From: Dasypus novemcinctus
Taxonomy: Eukaryota; Chordata; Mammalia; Cingulata; Dasypodidae
Direction of reading: 5' to 3'
Length of the DNA: 64,000 bases
Assembly (NCBI RefSeq): GCF_030445035.2
Contig: NC_080702.1
Coordinates: 25,121,652-25,185,651 of the forward strand
The notes below the pieces were generated by a model. That model did no database searches. It was given only the letters and a program-made list of their open reading frames with translations, and had not been told where the DNA came from. Below are positions 12,335 through 25,189 of the stretch, piece after piece. Numbering within the stretch: the stretch's first letter is position 1; every line of letters begins with the position of its first letter. The position numbers were made by a program, and so were the translations under genes.

Positions 12335-13354
12335 AAATCTTTGACAGTAATAACATTAAATATTAATAGATTACACTCTCCCACCAAGAGACACAGATTG
12401 GCAGAATGGATAAGGAAATATGACACATCTATATGCTGTCTGCAGGAAACTCAGCATAGACGCAGAGAAGTAAAGGGGCTGAAAGTGAATGGTTGGAAAA
12501 CAATTTTACATGCAAACAATAATCAAAAAAAGTGCTTGAGTAGCTATGCTAGTATGAGGGAAAAAAGGATAGACTTTAAATGAAATACTACTGTAAGAGA
12601 TAAAGAAGGTAACCATATATTAATAGAAGGAATAATCTATCACAGAGAAAGAAAAATCAAACACTTATGTGCATAGCCAGGGAGCCTCAAAATACATGAG
12701 GCAAACATTGATAAAATCTAAGTGGACAATAAATGCCTCTACAGTTATAGTGGGGGACTTAAATACACTGTTATCTCAACAGAAAATCAACAAAGAAACA
12801 AAGACCTTGCTTAATAAATTAGAGATCTGGACATCATAGACATGCAGAACATTACACCAAAATGCAGTGAGATATAAATTTTCACAAGCGCACATGGATA
12901 ATTTTCCAGAATAGTCCCCATGGTAGGCCACAGAACAATCAATGAATCCATAAAGATAGAAATTTTGCAAAATAATTTCTCTGACCACAATTAAATGAAG
13001 CTGGAAATCAGTAAGGGTCAGTTAACTAGATTAGACACAAAGATATGGAAGTTAACCAACACATTCTTAGACAATCAGGGTGCCTAGGAGGAAATTGCAA
13101 AACAAATCAGCAACTACCTTGAAACAAAAGAAAATGAGAAGATAACATATCAAAACTTATGGGATGCAGCAAAGGATGTAGGAAATTCATAGCCAAAAAT
13201 GCCTGTATTACAAAAGAAGGAAGGTAAAATCAAGGACCTAAGTGAACACCATGAGGAATTAGAAAGAGCACAAAAAACTAACCTCAAAGGAAGTAGAAAG
13301 AAGGCTATAACAAATATCAGAGCAGAGCTAAATGAAATTGAAAACAGGAAACAC
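12335..13354 (+). pseudogene. L1 ORF2 endonuclease fragment, copy F
   Basis: The frame around 12,341-12,583 shows ITLNINRLHSP, then CCLQETQ with the catalytic-site glutamate. The region continues through a 'gtgggggactt' (VGDF-like) stretch near 12,750 and up to ORF2 sequence near 13,340 (ELNEIENR). The reverse transcriptase is absent because copy I begins at 13,355. Many stops are present. Confidence 0.8.
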
Positions 13355-16205
13355 TAGAGGGTTGGTGCAAGATGATGTTAGATTAAGTGCACCCACATAA
13401 TCTCTCCTACAAAAAAAGTGGTTAGGTGGGGGCAAAATCCAGCCTAAAAGAGTTGTTTTGGGAACTCATAAAGAGTGAGACTTCAGGGCTTCGATCTGGA
13501 GAGAGTGTTACAAAGCGTGAGGCTTCAGGGCATCGATCTAGAGAGAGTGTGACAAAGAGTGATTGCTTATGGAAAAATCATGAGTTTCTGGTGTTTGAGG
13601 CTGGAGCAGTGGGATGGCTGAACCCCTCTCTCATGGCAGAAGCTGACACTTATCAGTCACCCAACTGGAAGTGACAAATTCTGAGAATGGGAGGGTTCTG
13701 GTGAAGGGTGGAGAGGGACCTCCAAGTGTGGGTTCAATTGCCTGGACTCTCTTTTTTGAGTTTTAAGCAATATACATATCAGCTGGCTTGAGAAGAAACC
13801 AGGAAGAAGGGAGAGGTGAATCTGCTGAGGTAGCCTGATTCATCTAACCTCACTGGCATAGGGAAAATTGAACTGAGGAGAGATGAGGTCAGGAGATTTA
13901 CTAGACCTATTCAACTCTCCTAAGGGAGGGGGACAATAGGAAGAGCTTAATAAGCTTCCAAGAGCATACTTAGGATCCCCAGCAAAGCTTGGGTGCTCTC
14001 TCTCAAAGAGACTGAGAGTGATTTTTTCTGTAGTGATTTAAGTCACCAGGGTCCCATTGAATTTCAAAAGTGACTCAAGATATTGCTTCCTGCTGCGATG
14101 GGAGAGAAAGCATTAGAAAAAAAGGGGGAAGGACAGATTCATAATCAGCAGTTTATCCAGTAGAAAGAGTCAATCCTGCCACAGGGAAAGGGACTCTTGC
14201 TGAAGAGGTAATCAACCCAACAAGAAAGTTCAGCTCAGTGGAAGAGTTTAGCCTTGAATATACAAGGTCCCTAGTTCTAGTCCAAGGTCCCTAGTTCTAT
14301 TCCAAGCTCCTCTTAGAGTATTGATCTATTGGGATATTAAACATCTAGCTGATTTTAGGAGAGGAAAAACATAGACATTATCCTTGTATTATCTTCTCTG
14401 GGGTCTCTTATTTTTCCTAAAAAAGGTTACTTTGTTATGTAATTTAACTTAATTTACTCACTGAAACCCACTTCAAAATCTGCAGTGAGCAGCTGCAGGG
14501 TATAGGTTAAAAAACACTGGCAACCATAAAGACATACTCTCCAGTGGAACTGAGTTGAAAGTTCTGGTATAGATCTTCACATACACAGTCATCTGATTTT
14601 GCCAAGGCCATCAAAATCATTCAATTGTGAGAGAATGGCCTATTCAACAACTGGTGCTTGAAGAACTGGATATCCATATGCAAAACAATGAAAGAGGAAT
14701 ACCATTGCACCATATACAAAAAATATTTGGATATTCATTGGGTATTTTCATAGTAATTACACTTACAAATGATAAGTGAGGGACTGCTGTGCTCCTAGCC
14801 AGGGGAGCTCTAGCACATTCCCCAATGGAACAGCACCAATCCCCCAAGGGCAAGGGCAAAGACCAGTGAAGGTTTGTCCAATGATGAGCACTTGATATTG
14901 ATGACAATGCTTATAAGGCTGTGGACCTGAAATTTCAACTAGGTCCACAGCTTCAGGGTGCCTAAGATTTACCTTCTGAGATTCTTCATGTTGCTCAATG
15001 TGCCCACTTTCTAAACCCAACTCAGCATGTAAATGCATTACCTTCCTTCCAGCATGGTACATGACTCCGGGGATGAACCTCCCTGGCACTGAGGGATTAC
15101 TACCTACCATTAGCTAGTGATGCAACTAGAAAAAGATGTGGACTAAAAGGGAGATAATGATAAAGACAGATGACTTTCTATGGCTAAGAGTCTTCAAAAA
15201 AGATTTGAGTGGTCATCAGAGGGATTGTGCTTATGCACATCCCAGCAGGATCCTAGAGACAGCCAAAGTAGATACAACCCCAGGTATTGGTTCTCCTGAG
15301 GGCTACAGAGACAAACTGGCTCTAGGGTCAAGGCATATGGATCTGTAATTCACTGCCTTTTCAGTGGGCCCCACTTTGTAATTTGTTTTCCTGAGTGTGA
15401 TGGAATTGGACTCAGATATGGCCTTTCTACACACTCTTCTGTCACTTTTACTGAACTTGTGGTTGAAACTGGGCTTGGTGTATACTCAGGAGACTTGAAT
15501 CTCTGGACAGGCCATGTGACAGCTGGACCCTGAGCCTCAGCAGAGTTGCAACTTCTACTCTCCAGTTTGTTGGGCTTACCCAGGTCAGCGAACAGGGAGG
15601 TGAAGATGGTCAACTACCACACCAGGGAATCAAGAGTGCCTACAATTGCAAGCAAGAGAATTTCATCCATCAACCATGTTGGATATAAGCCCCCTCTTGA
15701 CTTAGAGGTGGAGTGGACATCACCATCCCAGGGTCCACAGGATGGAGGAACAAAATATGGATTAGAGTGGACTTGCGCTTATCCTACTATAGAACTAGTG
15801 TGACTCTAGCAATTGAAGAAACTGTATTATTGATGTGGAGACAATGGCAACAGTAGCTGCTGAGGGCAGGGAGAGGGAAAAAGAGATGTGACGTGGAGCA
15901 TTTTTGGAACATGAGGTTATACTAAATGATATTGCAAGACAGATGCTAGGCATTATATATCCTGCCATAACCGACTGAATGGACTGGGGGAGAGTGTAAA
16001 CTACAATGTAAATTATAATCCATTGCATGCAGCAGTGCTCCAAATTGTAGTCACCAAATGCAATGAATGTGCCACAATGATGAAAGAGGTTGTTGATTTG
16101 GGAGGATTGGGGTGGGGTGTGGGAAGTGGGGTATATGTGAACCTCTTATATTTTTAATGTAACATTTTCTGTGATCTATTTATTTTTTAAAAATAAATTA
16201 AAAAT
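13355..16205 (+). mobile_element. LINE-1 copy I, internally deleted
   Basis: The 5' end 'gagggttggtgcaagatg' matches the L1 start at 26,107. The 5' UTR runs to about 14,510, with a tRNA-like module at 14,215-14,320 that contains a partial 20-bp duplication. A jump follows to about 200 bp of the late ORF2 region (14,515-14,715, equivalent to about 5,490-5,680 in copy A). A second jump leads to the 3' UTR at about 14,717, which runs to the A-rich tail near 16,205. ORF1, the endonuclease and the RT are missing. No protein can be made. Confidence 0.8.
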
Positions 16206-16224
16206 GTATTTTTAAAAACCCAAC

Positions 16225-16960
16225 CCAAAATCAAAGTTAGATAAATAGATCCCACCTCTTGATAGGGGGAACAGTACTGTCAAACTGAAAATACATGGAT
16301 TCAGATTAAGGTGAAAAATGGGGCTACTTCTCTAAACTGTATACCCCAAGATACCCCAAGAAATAATTTCTATTTATTTCTTATTTTTATCTTCATTTGT
16401 TTTTTTAATATTACATTAAAAAATATAAGGTCCCCATGTACCCCCCACCCTCCTCAACCCTCTCAACCCCCATAGCAACAATCTCCTCCATCATCATGAG
16501 ACATTGCATTTGGTGACTATATCTCTGAGCACCGTCAATTTATTTCAATAAGGTTTTATTGAGATCATAGAAACCCAAGTGTTGAACAATGATACCTTCC
16601 ACTTTTTCCCCCAGCATCACTATTAAATCCTAGGAGAAGAGTATGAGAAATAAACTATACATTTAATAGGCAGCCATGGAAATTCTATTCCAGACCATCA
16701 TGACCTTTGCAAGTACAAATATCCCTCCCTGCCCCTTACCTTTAGAGCAACACTTTTATGCTTAGAAGAAACAAACCTTTTTCCTTCTTAGTACCTCCTT
16801 TTGTGCAGTGACCATATGTCTGACCCATTAATTAAGGAAATAGGAAAACTTCTGATTCACGGATGAAATCTTCATGACCCAGAGCAGCCCAGGAAGTTCT
16901 TTGGGCAGCAATGCCTGAAGTTAATCTGGAGACATACAGATCAGTGTGTGATAGACAAGG
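16225..16960 (+). repeat. Diverged direct duplication, left copy
   Basis: This stretch aligns in order and orientation with 25,190-25,780. Examples are 'acatggattca' at about 16,302 and 25,252, 'ggcatggaaatt' against 'gccatggaaatt' (about 25,430 and 16,675), and 'aggaagttctttgggcag' against 'gggaagtcctttgggaag' (about 16,890 and 25,637). A short L1 tail interrupts this copy at 16,395-16,535. The two lie either side of the receptor gene, which fits an old tandem duplication in an olfactory receptor cluster. Confidence 0.6.
16395..16535 (-). mobile_element. Short 5'-truncated L1 tail, minus strand
   Basis: A T-rich start, 'aaggtccccatgtacc', a C-rich tract and 'caacaatctcctccatcatcatgagac' form the reverse complement of the L1 3' end. 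It is about 140 bp long and lies inside the duplicated segment. It is the only minus-strand L1 piece seen left of 37.69 kb. Confidence 0.75.
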
Positions 16961-17179
16961 AATAAAAAGAGAAAATTCTCCAATGGTTAATCCTGAAAGG
17001 TCCTTACTGTTTTACTCCTATTCATTCTCTCAGCTGCATACTGCTCCACTTGCCACACTTAAATCTCAATTTATAGGTGATCTCTGTTTCCATAACTAGA
17101 GCTTTCCTTCCCTAAATATGATCTTTGTTCTGCCTTCCCGTTCTGCCCCACATGTCATTTATTATTCTTCAGTATTCAT

Positions 17180-17640
17180 CCAAAGGTAGATGCAACCCAG
17201 TAATCCAGCAATTGATAGATAAGCAAAATATGCTATATATGTACCATGGAATATTATTGACCTATAAAAGAAGAATGAAGTTTTCATACGTGTTCCAACT
17301 TGGGTGAAATTTGAAGATATTATGTGGAATGAAATAATCCAGACAGACACAGAAAGACAAATATTGTAAGATCTGGTTTCTATGAAATATTTAGATTAAG
17401 CAAATTCATAGATATAGATAGTAGATTTTAGGACATGATGGTTCAAGTGCAAGGGGATGGATAAATATTGATCATGGCTGTAGAGTTTCTTTTTGAGGTG
17501 ATAAAGAAGTTTAGGTAAAGAATTTGGTGATATAACTCAATATAATGAATGTGATTATTACCAGGGAAATGGACACTTGAAAGTGCTAAAAATATAACAC
17601 ATTGAGTTGTATTTAAGTTTAGAAAATAAAAAGTAAAAAA
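17180..17640 (+). mobile_element. Old mammalian L1 3' fragment
   Basis: The order of words is that of the ORF2 end and 3' UTR of old mammalian L1s: 'tgctatatatgtaccatggaatatta', 'gacacagaaagacaaatattgtaagatctg', 'atgaaatatttaga', 'gtagattttaggacatgatgg', and an A-rich end near 17,640. It differs from the younger L1s in this window. The subfamily is not assigned. Confidence 0.65.
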
Positions 17641-20600
17641 AATTATTTTTATTTACAGTTTAAATTAATAGAAATAATAATATATCTATTCACTAAATAA
17701 ATTGAACACAAACCAAGGATATGGGGAAAAATTACTTGAGATATTCTTTATAAGGTGTTAGAAACAGGTCATTTTCAAAAATATATTTCTTATAACAATT
17801 TAAAATTGTATAAATGAGGGTTTATATAACAGGTCCTAGTTTGTGTTAGTAACATACCTTCCTTAATGTTTTGGCATTAAGCAAGAATTTATGGCAAATC
17901 ATCACAGTCTCCAGTTGTCTGAGGAGATTAGGAAATTTCTGGATGAATGACAAAGGCTGTCCTTCCTCAAAGTCAGTGTTTTGGAAGGCCAATAAGCCTA
18001 GACAAAAAAGTGCCTCAGTTTTAGACCTTAGAGAAATTTTATTTTGAAGGATGTGTTATACTTTTAGCTGGTTAGTTCTATGGAAAAAAGAGTTCACGAA
18101 GGATGAATAATAAAACCTACGTTTATCTGTCTGAGAGCCTGGTCTCTTAAAAACAGCTGATAAGTAGGAAATTATTTTTCTGTTCAGACTAGTTTCCCAA
18201 AGGGATATGATGGATCAGGGATTGGAGTAACAAGATGCAAACATGCTTAGGGAGCAGCTAGAAGGAAGCTGTAAATATCTCCTCTGTGGCTGTACCTAAG
18301 CTTGTGCAACCTCAGGTTATATGGGGCATGGTGGTTTCTTCGGGGTCCGAGCTCTGGCTGTGGGATGATGCTTGACTTCTTCCTGCTGTCTTATCTGGAG
18401 ACAGAGCTTCACTTTCCATCATCAAAGAATCAAGGAGGGTTTCAGACTCCCACCTAGAGACATTCCTTTGGAAAAACCATCCAGGTGAGGAAAAGAGCCA
18501 AGTAGATACTGCAGGAAGGAAGCCTGCTGAATGTAAGCTGATAGCTTTTATCTGAAGTCATATGAGTGCTAAATTAGTATAGTCTAGGACCAAGAGATCT
18601 CCTTGATGTTTCTCTTCTTGCTTAATAATTTAATGCATTTTTATTTATTATATTTTTTAAAAAAGGAAGATTCTGTTGATTTCTACAATTCAATGGGTCA
18701 TTTTAAATAATTAAGTAATAGGAATAGAAGACCAGTTAGAAAAAGGAATTTCATATATAAATTGGGAAAGGCAAATCTGTTTAAGAAGTTTGAAATTAAG
18801 GTGACTGGGGAAAACTGGAATAATAGCAGTGGAGATATGTGCAATGAAAAGAAGTCATCTTTTTATTTTTAATTTTCAAGGCAAGGTATATTTGAGGATG
18901 CTTCTCTGTTGACAGGGAAGTTCCAGTCCAAGCTGGTCATTATTATGTTGAAAGAACAGTACATGAGACACACTTTTTCACATTGGTTATCCACATGAAA
19001 TATGTATTTTAATTGGTGGAAGAGGATGTACTCAATCTTTTACTTGACAATTATTCCTTTATTGATGTGGTTAAATACATGCTAGTTTACAGCAATTGAC
19101 TTTTCCGATTGCAAATTGTTTGCCTGTGTTTTTATTTTTATACCCTTAGATCTGAATTTTTATTCTTGTTTTTTTTTAATACTATCCTTTCAAACAAAGA
19201 TCTTCAAGTTTTTTGCCTATTTTGTTCTTCACAATTTAGTTTTGTAATGCCTGTTTTTATGGAATTGATGAGGAATGTTTGAAAGGAAATAAACTTCATA
19301 TGATCCAATCTATCAGTATTACATGCATTTCTCCCATTACTTTTGAATATAAAAAAGTTCTGTTTAATTTTAATTACTAAATCACTTTTTATATGCATTG
19401 CCATCTTATTTTCACATCTCTTCATCCCCTTCATCTATCTTTACGTACTTCGGTTAAATTCCTTTCTAAAAGTTGAATCAACCTATGCCGTTATTTAGAA
19501 GAATTCTTTTTGAATCAACTACTTTTCACCTTCATTCTAACTCATAAGCAAATTTGAATCCATGTATCTTGGTTTGGGAAGAAATTATAACTCCTACTGC
19601 TTCCTCCAAGCATTTTTAAAAACTGTACTTGTATATTTTTTCCTGGTCATTTTCTATTTAATGGTTAATTCTCATTGGTATGATTAAATTTCCAATTTTG
19701 TCTTTCAGAATTTAAACTTAGATATCTCATTCCATGTTATCTGATACAGTTGCCTTGAAATTACTATGTGCAACCTGGTTTCATTCTCCCTGACACATTT
19801 TTATTTCATAAATTCATATTTTCTTTAAATGTGTTGTTTGAAAAATGCATAATATTCACACCCTATCCTGAAATCTCAAAATAAAACAAAGCAGTTGTAG
19901 TCCCTGATCATCTGGTTTGAACATTTAACTAAAGAACTGAGAGTACAATTATAACTGTGCATCTATCATAAAGTCTTTAGGGAAACATTATATGAACAAA
20001 GACAAATAAGAATAAGAACAGAGATTACTGTGGTTTTCCCAGGATATTAGAGAGTATGGTCTGGGGAGGCCATTGCATGTTAGACAAAGAGCGTAACTGC
20101 AACTGGATGTGCACTTTGGATTTGTCCAAAAAAGAGGTCAAAACCTAAAGCCCTAGAATAGTAAATAAAAGATCATTCTCCATGAGAAAGTGAGTGTGAG
20201 ACCAACTTCATCCACTTTGGGCCCACTGAAAAAAAGCATTGTGGTCAAAGAAATATAGGACAGTGACAGGAATAACAGGTAGAACAGGATGTGATGTGGA
20301 GACCATTATAAGGCAGGTGTAGGAAGAACACCTGCTCTGCCCTTGATCCTAGAAGAGAATCAGCTTTTACACTGGCTGTCCATTCTCTCTCCAACATCCC
20401 TCTTCCATTGTCTCCCCATTCATAGGGCATATCCCCTTAGCAAGGGATAGATTTCTTTTAAGTATATTTTTGCCTTAATTTAATGGTTTCCAGGCATTTT
20501 CAGAGTCAAAAATTGCATTTAGCCTTATGAGCTGCAATGCACAAACACACCACAACTGAAAAAAGATAGCATGATATTTTGAATTGCTCTTGCTATGTAT

Positions 20601-22110
20601 GAGACATTTCATATGGTGTTTTTACTCTACTCCACAATTATTTCAAAATATAATATTTATCCCCATACGGGATCTAATCTCAGAACATGGAAAGCACACA
20701 GTATCATGCCTTCCACTCATATTTTATCAATACTCTGATTTTTCTCTTTCTTTCATCTTTGACATTTCCTTGAAATCACATTCTTTCTTTTTCACAACAT
20801 GTATTTAATCAATGTATTTTAATCAATGTTATAAACTGACACCAGCTGTCAAGTTCTGGGGGGAAATGTATGCGAAATATTTCCATCAAGTCACTCACAT
20901 CTGGCTTGTCTGGAGACAGAGGGAGAAGTCCTCTGGATTTTAATAAAAGGTGCACTCAATCATCATTCCTACCATCAAAAGTAATTGCATACAAGAAGTC
21001 ATCAGCTTCCTGTGAAGATATTAAGAATAAGGTTCAAAAGGAGATCATGCCAGGATATCCTGAAAAGGTCTAGGATTTTCCAGAAATAACAGAAGTGAAA
21101 TTCTTAAGGTTGAAATGTTGCAGAGATGCCAGGAAGAGAAAAGCAGAAATATAAAGTCACTGAATATGGAAAATTAGGACTTTTGGCAAAGACACAAATC
21201 CAGTTCAATGTGTTGTGAATCATTGTGGATGAGGGCTGGTGTCAGTGAGGGTCAGTGGGCTGTGGAGAGTCAAGCTTGACTTTGAAGCTGTTGTGTTGTC
21301 TTCATTACCCAGTAGGAAGCCCCTAGGTATTGCATGTAATGGATTTGGCCACCATTTTTATAATATAGAAGGTACCTGGCTCTATAGGAATATCAGCTTG
21401 AAGATTGATCATTCTGTGATAGGTAGTAGAAGTGATTAGGGAATGAAATAGGACCAATGAATTAAGGACATGAGGTGTGTAATGAATGAAACTTCTGAAA
21501 AATAGAAGATCAGCCTCATCTCATTACCAGTGATAACTACTCATTTACTAGCAAGAAGGGACAATACGGAGATTTTACATATATTAATTTTTGGTCAAAC
21601 TTCTTAAAGATTGGATGCCATATTCTCTCCTATATAGGGAAGATATTAATATTTAGAATGGTACACATTCAGGCAATGTTTATCAACAAACAACAATACA
21701 TTCAAGAGTAAGACTAGTTTTATTTGATTCCAGAAATTTTGCATATAATATCATTTTTAAAGGCCTTCTACTGCTTGCATAAAAATTCCCAACGTTTATT
21801 GTACTTATATTTTGTTTTGTGAAATAGTCCCTAATTCTTTTTGCTTATTTACTCTCCGGATGTTCAATCTGCTTCATGTCTTGATATTCTAAAAAGATAT
21901 CACTACTTTTTCTGGTTACATTGTTTTGCTCTCTTATTAGTTTTTCTGGGCATCAAGGGAATACATCTACAGTTAGAATGCCACCAGAACCCAGGTAAGG
22001 TTTCTTCTCTCAGGAATGACTTGAGGTTTTATCTTAAATTTTTCTTAAGTTCCATGTCATCACCCTCTCTCTTTGGTTACTGAGCATATTTTTGTTTCTT
22101 TAAACATAGA
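17641..22110. other. Intergenic DNA without recognisable genes
   Basis: About 4.5 kb of AT-rich DNA. All ORFs are short (under about 75 codons), without domains and unlike neighbouring coding sequence. No tRNA-like fold, LTR or young L1 was seen. It may hold untranslated exons or control regions of the downstream receptor gene, but nothing in the sequence shows this directly. Confidence 0.5.
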
Positions 22111-22114
22111 GAAG

Positions 22115-22475
22115 AAAATGACCATATCGGGAGTTGCTGAGGGCAGAGAGGGAAGAACAGGTGTGATGTGGGGCCATTTTCAGGACTTGGACTTTTCCTG
22201 AATGATATTGCTGGGAAAGATGCAGGACATTATATGTTCTCCATAACACACTGAATGGATGGGGACAGTGTAAACTACAATATGAACTATAATCCAAGTG
22301 CTGTAGCAGTGCACCAAAATGTATTCACCAAATCAATGAATGTGCCACAATGATGAAAGTGGAGTAGATATGAGAGGAGTGGTGTGGGGTGTGGTGTGGA
22401 GATTTTAGGAACTTCTTATATTTTTAATGTAACATTTGTGAGGTTTATGTATCTTTAAACAAAAAAAGGCAATTA
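22115..22475 (+). mobile_element. 5'-truncated L1 3' end
   Basis: The stretch from 'tgctgagggcagagagggaagaacagg' through 'ccaaatcaatgaatgtgccacaatgatgaaag' to 'ttcttatatttttaatgtaacat' and an A-rich end parallels 15,850-16,205 in copy I. It is the last 360 bp or so of the L1 3' UTR and is non-coding. Confidence 0.75.
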
Positions 22476-22649
22476 AATTTTAAAAATTTTTAAATGATGC
22501 TTCTGGTTCATATATCCATGGAGTCTTTCCAGGTTCAATTCCACATTTTCATTTCTAAATATTTTGGGAGAAGACAGTGTCATGTCAGGCCTAATCGCTG
22601 TGGTTGGGGATGAGAGGAGTATAATAATAACAAGGTCCCAGAAGCTGAT

Positions 22650-22672
22650 GAGTGTTGTGTGTGTGTGTGTGT
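22650..22672. repeat. (GT)n microsatellite
   Basis: A short GT run of about ten units, interrupted at the left by 'gttgt'. It lies in unique DNA about 860 bp upstream of the receptor start. Confidence 0.85.
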
Positions 22673-22689
22673 TTGGTGGGTTGTGGTCA

Positions 22690-23500
22690 TTCACAAATAG
22701 AGATATCTGAGTTCATAAATTCCCGTATTTACCTCATGTAATACAGAGTTTGGAAGCAAACTTACAGATGAAAATAGAAATGACTCTGTTCAATTTGGGG
22801 GATATATTTGCAACAAAATTAATAAAGTGCAGTTGGCACAACTTGTGGAGAAGGAACTCTCTGTGTCTTGAAGTTTCAGCAGCAGCAAGACTTTTTCAAC
22901 CTTCTCAGACAATTTCTCTCATCATTCTCTGCCTTACACATTCCCCTGCCACACTGTTTTCTTTGTTGATGTTGAACATTCTAAAAACTGCTTTTCCTTG
23001 GGTCTTTGCCTGTGATATTCCCTGTGAGGAGCACACACTTCCCTAGATATTCTAGTGGCTCACACCTCCTACAATTCTGTTCAGTTATCACCCTTTATGA
23101 TTGTCTTGCCAGAACACAGTGGGATCAATAGCATGGTCTCTTCACTTTCTTTTTTTAATACCTGCTCTGCTCCATATAAAACTTGTAATAATACAGAATG
23201 TTAAATGTTCATTTACTTATATTCCTTCTCCATGAACAGGTTGTAAGACATCTGGTTTCACACTTTATACCCTTTATTGAAGGGTAGCTGGTGCAGGCAG
23301 AGCTCAATACACATTCTTCCAATGATTGAATGAATTTCTCTTACAAACCAATATATGTGGGACAGGAATCACTAATCAGAGATTGCTCAAAGGATCCTCT
23401 GAATGTGGACAGATTCGTAAACAAAATCTAGAAATTAATTTCTGGTCTGCAAAATATAAATTATAGTAATGACTGACTGCTTGAAAAATTATCATGTTCT
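22690..23500. other. Upstream flank of the olfactory receptor gene
   Basis: Non-coding. The ORFs here, such as 22,750-23,046, have no known domain. Olfactory receptor genes usually have one or more untranslated exons upstream of a single coding exon, and the acceptor at 23,518 implies the same here, but I could not place the 5' exon or promoter. Confidence 0.4.
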
Positions 23501-23502
23501 TT

Positions 23503-23518
23503 CTCTATTTCTTTATAG
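23503..23518 (+). promoter_or_regulatory. Predicted splice acceptor of the receptor coding exon
   Basis: The pyrimidine-rich 'tctatttctttatag' ends in AG at 23,517-23,518, 13 bases before the ATG at 23,532. Olfactory receptor coding exons are typically entered through such a site just upstream of the start. It would place the in-frame upstream ATG at 23,469 in the intron and favours 23,532 as the real start. Confidence 0.65.
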
Positions 23519-23531
23519 TTATGCTGCCCAC

Positions 23532-24461
23532 ATGGAACCAGGAAATGAAACAAAAATTCTAGAATTTCTCCTTCTGGGATTTTCAGAGGAACCAGAATTG
23601 CAGCCCTTCCTTTTTGGGCTGTTCCTTTCCACGTACCTGGTCACTGTCTTTGGGAACCTCCTCATCATCCTGGCTACCATCACTGACTCCCACCTCCACA
23701 CACCCATGTACTTCTTCCTCTCCAACCTCTCCTTTATAGACATCTGTGTATCCTCCACCACTGTCCCAAAGATGCTGAGGAACATCCATACACAGAGTAG
23801 AGTCATAACCCATGGAGGCTGCATCACACAGATGTACTTTTTCTTATTCTTAACAGCAATGGATGACTTCCTCCTAGCTGTGATGGCCTATGACCGCTTT
23901 GTGGCCATCTGTCACCCCCTGCACTATCTGGTCACCATGAATCCCAAGTTCTGTGGACTGCTGATTCTGGGATCCTGGATCATAAGTGTCCTGTATTCCT
24001 TTTCACAAATCTCACTGGTGTTGCGGCTGTCCTTTTGTGCACCCTTGGACATCCCCCACTTTTTCTGTGAATATAATCAGATTGTCCAACTTGCCTGTTC
24101 TGACACATTTCTCAATGATATAATGATGTATTTTGCAGCTGGGCTGCTGGGTGGAGGGCCATTCTTTGGAATCATTTTCTCCTATTCTAAGATTATTTCC
24201 TCCATATGTGTAATCCCATCAGCTCTGGGGAAACATAAAGCATTTTACACCTGTGCATCTCACCTAACAGTTGTCTTCTTATTCTACAGTACAAGTCTAG
24301 GGGTGTATTTTAGTTCTTTTGCTATGCATAATGCACATGCAAGTGCACCAGCCTCAGTGATGTATGCTGTATTTACACCCATGTTGAACCCCTTCATCTA
24401 CAGTTTGAGGAATAAAGACATAAAGGGAGCTCTGAAAAAATTATTTTGTGGAAAGCCATAA
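23532..24461 (+). CDS. Olfactory receptor, family 7-like, intact
   Basis: A 309-residue class A seven-helix receptor in one exon, the usual length for this family. It should sit in the plasma membrane of olfactory neurons and signal through G-olf on odorant binding. Seen in order: an N-glycosylation site NET at residues 5-7, GNLLI (41-45) in helix 1, [11 protein letters not shown] (58-68), Cys97 for the helix 3 disulfide, [15 protein letters not shown] (118-132) after helix 3, SYSKI (217-221), [10 protein letters not shown] (236-245) in helix 6 and [12 protein letters not shown] (283-294) in helix 7. The N-terminus MEPGNET and the helix 7 region resemble the OR7A/OR7 group. The start is set by the splice acceptor just upstream. 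An in-frame ATG at 23,469 would add 21 residues and is unlikely. No stop or frameshift is present. The ligand is unknown. Confidence 0.93.
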   Translation: MEPGNETKILEFLLLGFSEEPELQPFLFGLFLSTYLVTVFGNLLIILATITDSHLHTPMYFFLSNLSFIDICVSSTTVPKMLRNIHTQSRVITHGGCITQMYFFLFLTAMDDFLLAVMAYDRFVAICHPLHYLVTMNPKFCGLLILGSWIISVLYSFSQISLVLRLSFCAPLDIPHFFCEYNQIVQLACSDTFLNDIMMYFAAGLLGGGPFFGIIFSYSKIISSICVIPSALGKHKAFYTCASHLTVVFLFYSTSLGVYFSSFAMHNAHASAPASVMYAVFTPMLNPFIYSLRNKDIKGALKKLFCGKP

Positions 24462-24616
24462 ACATGATCCTGAAGAGGAAGAAGTGCTGTGATTACAGGG
24501 CCTCAGTAAGGAAATAGTGATGTACACAACAGCTTGATATCCAGCTCAATGATTTCCCTGGGAATGGAGTGTTCAGAGTCAGGGCACAACTTATTCCTGA
24601 AATAACCTCCATGTCC

Positions 24617-24622
24617 AATAAA
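24617..24622 (+). terminator. Candidate poly(A) signal of the receptor gene
   Basis: A canonical AATAAA lies about 155 bases after the stop codon on the same strand. No other strong signal lies nearer. Use of the site is not shown by the sequence. Confidence 0.4.
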
Positions 24623-24624
24623 CA

Positions 24625-25185
24625 TCTACCATTTTTCCTGAATGGAAACTCAAATGTAGACACTTTTTATATACTGATCTGAAATCACCTGGAATAACAG
24701 TGTGATCAGGAATGTGATCTTCACCTATATGAAGGAATCCTAAAAAATCAGCAACAACTGATTATTCTGGTGGCCACAATTCTGTTCATATTGATTATTA
24801 TATAGCCAGCTATTGCCCCATAAGGCCAAGCCAAAAATATATGGTTTAACACAATATTTTATTACTAGTCATGCATGGTTGGATTTGTATTGATTTCTGC
24901 AGAGCTCCTCATGGGGTGAGGAGGTAAGACGGTTAATTCTAGGAGGACCCATTTTCATACTTGGGATTTTCTGAATAGAGACTGGGTTAGGCTGTTCTTT
25001 ACTGGGGCAACTGACATTTCTGCATGTATGCTATCGCCTTCAAACATGTAGTTTAGAGTTGATGAAACGACAGACTCAGGGTTCCATGAATGAGGAGGAT
25101 AAACACTCCAAGGTCTCTTGAGGCACTCTGTCACTTCCAACATATTCTCTTAGCTAAAATAAATGAGACACTTTAAGTCAAGACC
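24625..25185. other. Downstream flank of the receptor gene, no gene seen
   Basis: Non-coding. The segment 24,790-24,930 has the look of an old interspersed repeat ('tattgccccataaggccaagcc'), but I cannot name it. Confidence 0.35.
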
Positions 25186-25189
25186 AGAG

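Larger units (their letters stand above)
9790..13354 (+). mobile_element. LINE-1 copy F, older subfamily, 5' half only
   Basis: It holds a 5' UTR (about 9,790-11,300, with T-rich low-complexity DNA at 10,620-11,130), a broken ORF1 (11,303 on) and the endonuclease part of ORF2 (about 12,335-13,354). It then stops abruptly where copy I begins. It is more diverged from copies A and B than they are from each other, so it represents an older subfamily. Confidence 0.8.
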
